Notes under the pieces: model-generated
What the model was told of the DNA's origin: nothing
The model's input: only the letters and a program-made list of their open reading frames with translations
Database searches by the model: none
In this document: positions 14,699-20,485 of the stretch, one piece after another
Numbering within the stretch: position 1 is the first letter of the stretch
How the letters are laid out: each line of letters opens with the position of its first letter
Assembly (NCBI GenBank): GCA_016649785.1
Contig: JAENXB010000022.1
Location: forward strand, 1-20,485
Length of the DNA stretch: 20,485 nt
From: Flavobacteriaceae bacterium
GTDB taxonomy: Bacteria; Bacteroidota; Bacteroidia; Flavobacteriales; Flavobacteriaceae
Direction: 5' to 3'
Position numbers and translations under genes: made by a program

Positions 14699-16531
14699 TT
14701 GCCAAAACCAGGAAAATCCATAAATCCCAACAAAATAAACTTTAGGGAAAGCTTTGCTTCCCTGAGGTTTGTGCCACGGTTTTTTAAAGAAATAAAGAGC
14801 GTTAACCCGTTTTTGTTCTACATCAATCTGCTTTGCAGGATAATAAGCGCTGTTTTGCCGGTAGTAATCCTTTGGATAGGTAAAATGATCATTGATGAAG
14901 TGGTGCTGCAAATGGCTGCAGATGTTAAAGACATGGACAGGCTGTGGCTATTGGTGGGAGTTGAGTTTGGCGTAGCGATAATTTCAGATTTACTGAGCAG
15001 GGCGATCAGTTTGACCGATTCATTGCTTGGAGACCAGTATTCCATTGACACATCAGTAAGGATAATTAAAAAAACATCAGAACTGGATCTCGATCAATTG
15101 GAAGATTCAGAATTTTACGATAAACTGGAAAGAGCACGGCAACAAACCACTGGCCGTGTTGGGCTTATGTCCAATATTCTCACCCAGGGCGAGGATGTGA
15201 TCGTTATTTTATCTTTATTGGCAGGGGTTGTGGTATTTGAACCCTGGCTTATTATCTTGTTGGTAGTATCCATTATTCCTACCATTTTAAATGAAATAAA
15301 ATTCAGCGGCACCAGTTATTCCCTGGCAAGAAGTTGGACGCAGGAACGCCGGGAACTGGATTATTTGCGTTATGCCGGCGCAAGTGATGTAACCGCCAAA
15401 GAAGTAAAGCTTTTTGGACTTTCAAATTATATTGCGGAAAGGTTCAAAGTGCTTTCCGATAAATATTACCTTCAAAGTAAAAAACTGGCAAAACAACGTG
15501 CCGCCTGGGGATCTTTCTTTAATGTGATAGGGACGGGTGCCTATTATGGCGCTTATGTTCTTATTGTTTTCAGGACGGTTGCCGGAATTTTTTCCCTGGG
15601 AGATCTCACTTTTTTATCCGGTTCCTTTTACAGGCTGCGTTCCAAACTTCAGGGATTTTTCACCCGATTTACGGCAATTACCGAGAGCGCCCTTTACCTG
15701 CAGGATTATTTTGAATTTTTGGATTTAAAATACGAAGAGGATCCTTCAGAAGGAAAGCTATTTCCGCCAGAAAAGATCACAAAAGGCTTCGAGTTTAAAA
15801 ATGTAGGTTTTAAGTATCCAAAATCCGAAAGATGGGTTGTCCGGAATATTAATTTTGAACTGAAAGCCGGCGAAAAACTTGCTTTCGTGGGAGAAAATGG
15901 TGCCGGAAAAACCACTTTGATCAAGCTTTTACTTAGATTTTATGAACCGACAGAAGGGGAAATACTCCTAGATGGAATCCCTGTGAAACAATATAATAAA
16001 ACCAAATATCAGCAATACTTCGGAGTAATATTTCAGGATTTTGTAAAGTTTGAACTTACGCTTCGGGAAAACATTGCGATGGGTGAGATTGAGGAGATCG
16101 GGAATCAGTCAAGAATAGCAAATGCCGCGGAAAAAAGTCTTGCAGATCAGGTAGTTTCAGAATTGCCAAAGGGATACGATCAGCAACTCGGGAAACGGTT
16201 TAAGCAGGGTAAAGATCTTTCCGGCGGGCAGTGGCAAAAAATCGCCATCGCAAGGGCTTATATGAAGGATGCCGAGGTGTTGGTCTTGGATGAACCAACT
16301 TCGGCCCTTGATGCCAGGGCAGAAACCGAAGCTTTTAAAAGGTTTATTCAATTAACCGAAGGAAAAACCGCGGTGATCATTTCGCATAGATTCAGCACCG
16401 TTCGAATTGCAGACAGGATTATGGTCTTAAAGGACGGTGCTGTACTGGAAATTGGGACCCACGAAGAATTGATGCAAAACAATAAATTGTATGCCGAATT
16501 ATTTAATCTTCAGGCAGCCGGGTATCAGTAA
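14699..16531 (+). CDS. ABC exporter half-transporter (fused permease and ATPase)
   Basis: A 610-residue type-I exporter half. Hydrophobic segments at about 40-65, 80-105, 160-205 and 275-305 form the membrane domain. The ATPase domain has a complete motif set: Walker A GENGAGKTT (398-406), Q-loop VIFQDFVKFELT, signature LSGGQ (507-511), Walker B and D-loop VLVLDEPTSALD, and H-loop VIISHRFSTVRIADRI. As a homodimer it would pump a substrate out of the cytoplasm; MsbA-like lipid and drug exporters share this plan. The start is TTG at 14699, 15 bases after lpxD, with no better ATG near it. Being next to lpxD hints at envelope lipid transport, but the substrate cannot be read from sequence. Confidence 0.88.
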   Translation: MPKPGKSINPNKINFRESFASLRFVPRFFKEIKSVNPFLFYINLLCRIISAVLPVVILWIGKMIIDEVVLQMAADVKDMDRLWLLVGVEFGVAIISDLLSRAISLTDSLLGDQYSIDTSVRIIKKTSELDLDQLEDSEFYDKLERARQQTTGRVGLMSNILTQGEDVIVILSLLAGVVVFEPWLIILLVVSIIPTILNEIKFSGTSYSLARSWTQERRELDYLRYAGASDVTAKEVKLFGLSNYIAERFKVLSDKYYLQSKKLAKQRAAWGSFFNVIGTGAYYGAYVLIVFRTVAGIFSLGDLTFLSGSFYRLRSKLQGFFTRFTAITESALYLQDYFEFLDLKYEEDPSEGKLFPPEKITKGFEFKNVGFKYPKSERWVVRNINFELKAGEKLAFVGENGAGKTTLIKLLLRFYEPTEGEILLDGIPVKQYNKTKYQQYFGVIFQDFVKFELTLRENIAMGEIEEIGNQSRIANAAEKSLADQVVSELPKGYDQQLGKRFKQGKDLSGGQWQKIAIARAYMKDAEVLVLDEPTSALDARAETEAFKRFIQLTEGKTAVIISHRFSTVRIADRIMVLKDGAVLEIGTHEELMQNNKLYAELFNLQAAGYQ

Positions 16532-16553
16532 AAATCTTATTTAAATGATTTTT
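16530..16553 (+). terminator. AT-rich hairpin at the end of the ABC transporter gene
   Basis: AAAAATC (16530-16536) pairs with GATTTTT (16547-16553) around a 10-base loop and overlaps the stop codon. The 3' arm provides T residues but stability is low. Confidence 0.3.
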
Positions 16554-16598
16554 ATCATCATTTTAGACGTGACATTGTTGAACTTCCATAAAATTAAT

Positions 16599-16623
16599 TA
16601 AATTTAATGGAACATTAAATTTA
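16599..16623. promoter_or_regulatory. Perfect 11-bp inverted repeat ahead of the lipoprotein hydrolase
   Basis: TAAATTTAATG (16599-16609) and CATTAAATTTA (16613-16623) flank GAA. The centre is 56 bases before the ATG at 16667. It may be an operator for a dimeric regulator or an mRNA leader hairpin; no promoter box beside it is clear. Confidence 0.45.
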
Positions 16624-16666
16624 TAAGTGTCTTAACATAGTTCGAAAACCTCTAAAAACATATAAG

Positions 16667-17743
16667 ATGAAAAAATCATTACTACTTTCAGTGCTTTCAG
16701 TAATTTTTATGACAGGATGCGGAAATCCGGAAAAGTCGGATTCTGCAACGAGTACAACCCAGGATAAAGATAGTATTCAAACCAATTACCTGGATTATTC
16801 CGGAATGGACGATCAATTTACCGGAGGAATAAAAATGATCCCCATAACTACTCCAAAAGGCACTTTTAATGTCTTTACAAAAAGGGTGGGCAACAATCCA
16901 AAAATAAAGGTTTTGTTGCTTCACGGCGGTCCTGGCGGCACTCATGAGTTCTTTGAATGTTTTGACGGGTACTTTCCCAATGAAGGGATCCAATATTATT
17001 ATTACGATCAATTGGGTTCTTATTACAGTGATCAGCCGGATGATAAAAGCCTGTGGACCACAGATCGCTTTGTAGACGAGGTTGAGCAGGTGCGTAAATC
17101 TCTTGGATTGGATCAGGATAATTTCTATCTATTCGGACAATCCTGGGGAGGGATCCTGGCAATGGAATATGCCTTGAAATACCAGCAAAACCTTAAAGGC
17201 CTCATTATTTCAAATATGATGTCCAGCGTACCGGAATATAATAAATATGCCGAAGATGTTATTGGCCCTCAAATGGATCCAAAGGTTTTAGCTGAAATTA
17301 TGCAACTTGAAGCCAAAGGGGATTTTGAAAACCCCAGGTATATGGAATTGTTGTTGCCAAATCACTACACCAAACATTTGTTGAGAATGCCGCTGGAAGA
17401 TTGGCCAAATTCTGTGAACAGGGCGATGGAACACATGAATCCAAATGTTTACGTATATATGCAAGGGCACAGCGAATTCGGGATATCCGGAGATGCAACC
17501 CTAAAAGACTGGGATGTAAAATCCCAATTGTCAAAAATTACAGTTCCAACCTTGGTCATAGGAAGTAAATATGATACTATGGATCCCGAACATATGAAAT
17601 GGATGTCTGAGGAAGTTCAAAATGGCCGTTTTCTTTTTTGTCCGGAAGGCAGCCATTTATCACAATATGACGATCAAAAAACCTTTTTTCCCGGCCTGAT
17701 CAAATTCATAAAAGATGTGGACAGGGGGCATTTTTCAAAATAA
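16667..17743 (+). CDS. Proline iminopeptidase-like alpha/beta-hydrolase, lipoprotein
   Basis: A 358-residue S33-family hydrolase with a lipoprotein signal peptide: hydrophobic run to residue 17 and lipobox MTGC with C18 as the lipidated cysteine, so it is membrane-anchored outside the cytoplasm. The hydrolase fold shows the HGGPGG oxyanion loop (86-91), typical of proline iminopeptidases, then GQSWGG (157-162) with nucleophile S159. D303 (SKYDTMDPEH) and H330 (PEGSHLSQYDD) complete the triad. The cap region is acidic and methionine-rich (MPLEDWPNSVNRAMEH). By family it releases N-terminal proline or acts on other small amides or esters; an extracytoplasmic location suggests peptide scavenging. 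It is probably transcribed alone: a 135-base upstream gap contains a strong inverted repeat. Confidence 0.87.
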   Translation: MKKSLLLSVLSVIFMTGCGNPEKSDSATSTTQDKDSIQTNYLDYSGMDDQFTGGIKMIPITTPKGTFNVFTKRVGNNPKIKVLLLHGGPGGTHEFFECFDGYFPNEGIQYYYYDQLGSYYSDQPDDKSLWTTDRFVDEVEQVRKSLGLDQDNFYLFGQSWGGILAMEYALKYQQNLKGLIISNMMSSVPEYNKYAEDVIGPQMDPKVLAEIMQLEAKGDFENPRYMELLLPNHYTKHLLRMPLEDWPNSVNRAMEHMNPNVYVYMQGHSEFGISGDATLKDWDVKSQLSKITVPTLVIGSKYDTMDPEHMKWMSEEVQNGRFLFCPEGSHLSQYDDQKTFFPGLIKFIKDVDRGHFSK

Positions 17744-17834
17744 ATCAGCGTTACCGGATTCTGACTAAGTTTGAAGATCCAAGTAATTATTTTCGATTAT
17801 TTCAACACTTTTCACCTCCTATGAAAAAGGAAAA

Positions 17835-17920
17835 GAGCCAGAAGGGCTCAAACACCACAACTTGAGGCATCGCTTCAAGTTATGGATAGCAAGTGCAATC
17901 TCAGCCTGAAGGGCTGAAAC
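17835..17920 (+). repeat. 86-bp interspersed hairpin repeat, copy 1
   Basis: Three hairpins in order: GAGCC/GGCTC (17835-17849, loop AGAAG), a 10-bp stem opening AACTTGAGGC (17859-17881), and CAGCC/GGCTG (17902-17916, loop TGAAG) ending in GAAAC. Layout and length equal copy 2. Confidence 0.75.
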
Positions 17921-18046
17921 AAAAAAGCGTGAATTATGGGAGGTTCCTATCATTTCATGCCTTCAGTCTGGTTTTAATGAGTACTCTTAGAGGATTTGAC
18001 ATGAAAAGCTTTCAGCCTGTGGGGGATGTAAGAAGCCTGTCCAAAA

Positions 18047-18066
18047 TGAGGCATCGCCACAAGACT
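18047..18066 (+). repeat. Decayed partial copy of the central hairpin
   Basis: TGAGGCATCGCCACAAG repeats the middle of copy 1 (TGAGGCATCGCTTCAAG) with two changes. GAAGCCTGTCC, just before it, resembles the first hairpin. The remaining parts of the unit are not recognisable. Confidence 0.4.
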
Positions 18067-18082
18067 TAAAAAAGCATGCAAA

Positions 18083-18168
18083 GAGCCTGAAGGGCTCAAA
18101 CACCAAAGATTGAGGCGCAGCCTCAAGATGTAGATAGCATGATAGATCACAGCCTGAAGGGCTGAAAC
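18083..18168 (+). repeat. 86-bp interspersed hairpin repeat, copy 2
   Basis: GAGCC/GGCTC (18083-18097, loop TGAAG), TTGAGGC/GCCTCAA (18110-18126, loop GCA) and CAGCC/GGCTG (18150-18164, loop TGAAG), ending GAAAC. The sequence between hairpins is conserved with copy 1 (AAACACCA, GATAGCA), and the central stem differs by compensating changes. Confidence 0.75.
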
Positions 18169-18252
18169 AAGGAGGGTGCAATTTCTTATAAATCAACACC
18201 TAATTTCGTTAATAAATCCTTTGTGAATAAATTAAGATAAAAGCCTTCCTTT

Positions 18253-18314
18253 AAATTTTAATTAAAAAGGAGGAATAAGTATTTTTAGCTTCAATTAAAA
18301 CAACACAACTTTGG
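18253..18314 (+). repeat. mutS-leader-like sequence, copy A
   Basis: About 62 bases closely matching the sequence just before mutS (19541-19600), including AGGAATAAGTATTTT and TAAAACAAC and the ACTTTGG that holds the mutS start codon. Here the TTG opens only a 19-codon frame. Confidence 0.65.
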
Positions 18315-18330
18315 AATATAAAAAAGTGCT

Positions 18331-18358
18331 TTGTTTATCTAGAACATCTTTATCTTCG
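18331..18358 (+). promoter_or_regulatory. Candidate promoter of the esterase gene with overlapping inverted repeat
   Basis: TTG (18331-18333), 17 bases, then TATCTTCG (18351-18358), which matches TAnnTTTG at 7 of 8 positions. TTATCTA (18335-18341) and TAGATAA (18360-18366) form an inverted repeat spanning the -7 box, a possible operator. Confidence 0.5.
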
Positions 18359-18419
18359 TTAGATAATTAAAAGCGGAATTTTTTGATTGAAAAATTGGAA
18401 ACATAGTAAAAAAAAGAAA

Positions 18420-19358
18420 ATGAAAAAATATTGGCTGCCCGGATTATTGATCAATATGATGATCTTAAATGTATTTAGTCAGCAAGAAAAAATCTCATTA
18501 TGGCCGAATGCTATTCCTAACAGTCAGAAATCTGATGAAAAAGAAGTTCATGATTCTAATGATATTCTTTGGATAACAAAGGTTCAGGAACCGGATATTA
18601 CGGTTTATCTACCTTCTAAACAGCAGGCAACCGGACAGGCAGTGATAATTTGTCCCGGAGGAGGATATGAAGGGCTGGCCTATGACTGGGAAGGAACTGA
18701 TATCGCCAAATGGTTAAATTCTAAAGGCATTGCCGGGATAGTCCTTAAATACAGATTGCCTAATTCAAAATCGGTGAAAGTGAGTTATAAAGCCCCATTA
18801 CAGGATGCGCAAAGAGCGATGAAGTTGGTGCGTTTTCACGCTAAAGAATGGAACATAGATCCAGGCAAGGTTGGGATAATGGGTTTTTCTGCCGGGGGAC
18901 ATCTTGCGGGCAATTTAACCACTCATTTTGACCTTGAAGGATCTTTTGAAAAAGATCCTATAGATTCGTTAAGTGCCAGGCCAGATTTTACCGTTCTTAT
19001 TTATCCGGTAATCACTATGAAAAAAGGAATAACACACCAGGGATCCAAAAATTCTCTTTTGGGAGAGAATCCATCAGAAGCCTTGGTGAGAGAATTTTCC
19101 AATGAATTGCATGTGCAGCCCAATACACCGCCCACTTTTATGGTTCATGCAACAGATGATGATGTAGTTCCTGTAGAGAACTCCTTATTGTTTTACAAAG
19201 CATTAGTAGAACAAAATATTTCTGCGGAACTACATATTTATCCTGAAGGCGGCCACGGTTTTTCCCTGGCTTTAGGAAAAGGTTATTTGCAATCCTGGAC
19301 AGATAGACTCTATGATTGGTTAAAGGATTTGAACAATACTAATAAAACGGAAAAGTAA
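18420..19358 (+). CDS. Secreted alpha/beta-hydrolase, BD-FAE-like esterase
   Basis: A 312-residue protein from ATG 18420; a TTG at 18387 would add 11 lysine-rich residues, but the ATG gives a clean signal peptide (MKKYWLPGLLINMMILNVFS). After ISLWPNAIPNS, common in Bacteroidota secreted esterases, come an oxyanion stretch CPGGGYEGLA (78-87), the nucleophile elbow GFSAGG (155-160, S157), the acid in HATDDDVVP (243-251) and H279 in EGGHGF. This combination fits the BD-FAE (PF20434) group, which removes acetyl or feruloyl groups from plant-type polysaccharides; the substrate is inferred. No glycoside hydrolases lie beside it in the window. The gene sits between two copies of a mutS-leader-like sequence, so it may be a later arrival at this place. 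Confidence 0.85.
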   Translation: MKKYWLPGLLINMMILNVFSQQEKISLWPNAIPNSQKSDEKEVHDSNDILWITKVQEPDITVYLPSKQQATGQAVIICPGGGYEGLAYDWEGTDIAKWLNSKGIAGIVLKYRLPNSKSVKVSYKAPLQDAQRAMKLVRFHAKEWNIDPGKVGIMGFSAGGHLAGNLTTHFDLEGSFEKDPIDSLSARPDFTVLIYPVITMKKGITHQGSKNSLLGENPSEALVREFSNELHVQPNTPPTFMVHATDDDVVPVENSLLFYKALVEQNISAELHIYPEGGHGFSLALGKGYLQSWTDRLYDWLKDLNNTNKTEK

Positions 19359-19596
19359 GGAAAATCAATTTCAGTATTTATTTTTGAATAACACAGCGGT
19401 TTCAATCATATTGTGCAAAATGACAAAATCTCCTTCTGGGAGAGGCAATTGTTCAAAATTTATAATAGCTTTCTTTTATTTTCTGCAGAAAATTTCAGAA
19501 TTTTATAAAATAACGGAAACTGTGAAAAAATGAAATTTATAAATTTTTAATAGCAAGCAGGAATAAGTATTTTAGCGTAAATAAAACAACGAGACT
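19359..19596. other. Intergenic region ahead of mutS
   Basis: AT-rich and without a gene. It holds a small hairpin (TCTCC at 19429-19433, GGAGA at 19439-19443) with no T-run, then the mutS leader. Confidence 0.5.
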
Positions 19597-19600
19597 TTGG
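19541..19600 (+). repeat. mutS leader, copy B of the duplicated sequence
   Basis: Matches copy A (18253-18314) over its whole length with a few small gaps. It runs into the TTG start of mutS at 19597. Confidence 0.65.
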
Positions 19601-20485
19601 CAGCCAAAAAAACAAAAGAAACCACACCTTTAATGAAACAGTACAACGCCATCAAGGATAAATATCCTGATGCTTTGTTGTTGTTCAGGGTAGGCGATTT
19701 TTATGAAACTTTTGGTGAAGATGCCGTAAGAACCGCACGCATTTTAAATATCGTGCTCACCAAGCGTGGCAATGGCAGCGAGATTGCGACCGCCCTGGCA
19801 GGATTTCCGCATCACGCGCTGAACACCTATTTGCCTAAACTGGTTAAAGCCGGTCTTCGGGTTGCGATTTGCGACCAGCTGGAAGATCCAAAACTCACCA
19901 AAACCATCGTAAAACGCGGGGTAACCGAATTGATCACTCCCGGGGTCTCAATGAATGATGAGGTTTTAAACAGTAAAACCAATAATTTTTTGTGTGCGAT
20001 CCACTTCGGAAAAACTAATATGGGGATTTCCTTTCTGGATGTTTCTACCGGGGAGTTCCTCACAGCTCAGGGAAATTCGGAGTATATAGATAAACTTCTG
20101 CAAAACTTCAGCCCCAGTGAGGTTCTGATCCAGAAAAACTTCAAAAAAGAATTTTCAAAGACTTTTGGCGATTCCTTTCATTGTTTCTACCTGGAAGACT
20201 GGGTCTTCAAACTGGATTATTCGTATGAATCTTTGAACAACCATTTTCAGACCAAATCCTTAAAGGGTTTTGGGGTAGATCATTTAAATGAAGGGGTCAT
20301 AGCTTCGGGTGCTATTTTGTATTATTTGAGCGAGACACAGCATCATAAACTGCAACACATTGCGTCCATAACCCGGATCGCCGAGGAAGAATATGTCTGG
20401 ATGGACCGGTTTACCATCAGGAATCTTGAATTGTATAATTCAAACTCGCAAAATGCGGTGACCTTGCTGGATGTGATAGACCAAA
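19597..20485 (+). CDS. mutS: DNA mismatch repair ATPase MutS, N-terminal part (runs off the window end)
   Basis: 296 codons are present. TTPLMKQYNAIKDKYPDALL followed by FRVGDFYETF is the mismatch-recognition domain I, with the Phe of GDFYE (F35, E37) that wedges into mispaired DNA. The connector domain follows (FLCAIHFGKTNMGISFLDVSTGEFL) and then the start of the core lever domain (EYVWMDRFTIRNLELY); the ATPase is beyond the window. Role: recognises mismatches and recruits MutL. The start is TTG at 19597: TAA at 19582-19584 closes the frame upstream, and the next ATG (19633) would cut into the conserved TPLMKQYN block. Confidence 0.95.
   Translation, partial: MAAKKTKETTPLMKQYNAIKDKYPDALLLFRVGDFYETFGEDAVRTARILNIVLTKRGNGSEIATALAGFPHHALNTYLPKLVKAGLRVAICDQLEDPKLTKTIVKRGVTELITPGVSMNDEVLNSKTNNFLCAIHFGKTNMGISFLDVSTGEFLTAQGNSEYIDKLLQNFSPSEVLIQKNFKKEFSKTFGDSFHCFYLEDWVFKLDYSYESLNNHFQTKSLKGFGVDHLNEGVIASGAILYYLSETQHHKLQHIASITRIAEEEYVWMDRFTIRNLELYNSNSQNAVTLLDVIDQ

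Larger units (their letters stand above)
17744..18386. other. Non-coding region rich in hairpin repeats
   Basis: About 640 bases between two hydrolase genes with no supported gene. It contains two 86-bp repeat units, a decayed partial third, a sequence resembling the mutS leader, and the esterase promoter, each listed separately. Confidence 0.7.

Noticed and set aside
14570..14911. 113-codon minus-strand frame across the lpxD/ABC junction
   Set aside because: Opposite strand of two well supported genes; no family resemblance.
17835..18168. CRISPR array
   Set aside because: Only two 86-bp units plus a decayed piece, unequal spacing, internal hairpins and no cas genes.
17987..18199. 70-codon minus-strand frame
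   Set aside because: It runs through repeat copy 2 and its hairpins; the protein is cysteine/phenylalanine-rich with no family resemblance.
18311..18370. 19-codon frame from the TTG in leader copy A
   Set aside because: Too short and unlike the MutS N-terminus; the likeness is limited to the leader.
19429..19443. Hairpin after the esterase as a terminator
   Set aside because: The 5-bp stem has no following T-run and lies 70 bases past the stop.

Overview
The window reads as a chromosomal segment of a marine-type Flavobacteriaceae bacterium (Bacteroidota), perhaps near Gramella/Christiangramia, Salegentibacter or Zunongwangia. Grounds: AT-rich DNA; promoters of the Bacteroidota type (TTG/TTTG plus TAnnTTTG); a FecI/FecR/STN-TonB receptor locus; a FolK fused to a deoxynucleoside kinase; a Bacteroidota-type XseA; and several TTG starts. 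The genus is a guess from protein flavour, not from a search.

Layout. 1-1197 (minus) is the N-terminal part of an AsmA-like protein cut by the window edge. 1457-2590 is the FolK-dNK fusion, convergent with a TrmH-like RNA methyltransferase (2802-3347, minus). 3432-3995 (minus) is an ECF sigma factor with no ordinary start codon, divergent from a FecR anti-sigma factor (4087-5229), which is followed by its STN-domain TonB-dependent transducer (5300-8329) and a strong terminator. Then come a PaiA-like polyamine N-acetyltransferase (8610-9137) and TrmL (9236-9691), convergent with a slipin (9790-10518, minus).

10800-11732 is a mobile-type locus: a REP-associated tyrosine transposase (RAYT) with REP-like palindromes upstream of it and inside its own reading frame. 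xseA-xseB (11806-13514) overlap by one base. A promoter at 13619-13652 drives lpxD (13691-14683) and, 15 bases later, an ABC exporter half-transporter (14699-16531). A lipoprotein proline-iminopeptidase-like hydrolase (16667-17743) follows. 17744-18419 is a non-coding stretch with two 86-bp hairpin-rich repeat units, a decayed third, and a promoter. A secreted BD-FAE-like esterase (18420-19358) comes next. The window ends inside mutS (from 19597).

How the genes work together. 3432-8329 looks like one surface-signalling unit: receptor occupancy is relayed by the STN domain to periplasmic FecR, which controls the ECF sigma factor. XseA and XseB form one exonuclease, and lpxD with the ABC exporter look like an envelope operon. 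The most unusual observations are the REP palindromes translated within the RAYT gene, the sigma factor lacking an AUG/GUG/UUG start ahead of region 2, the repeated ~60-bp mutS-leader-like sequence flanking the esterase gene, and the 86-bp paired repeat. I found no tRNA, rRNA, CRISPR array or obvious defence system.
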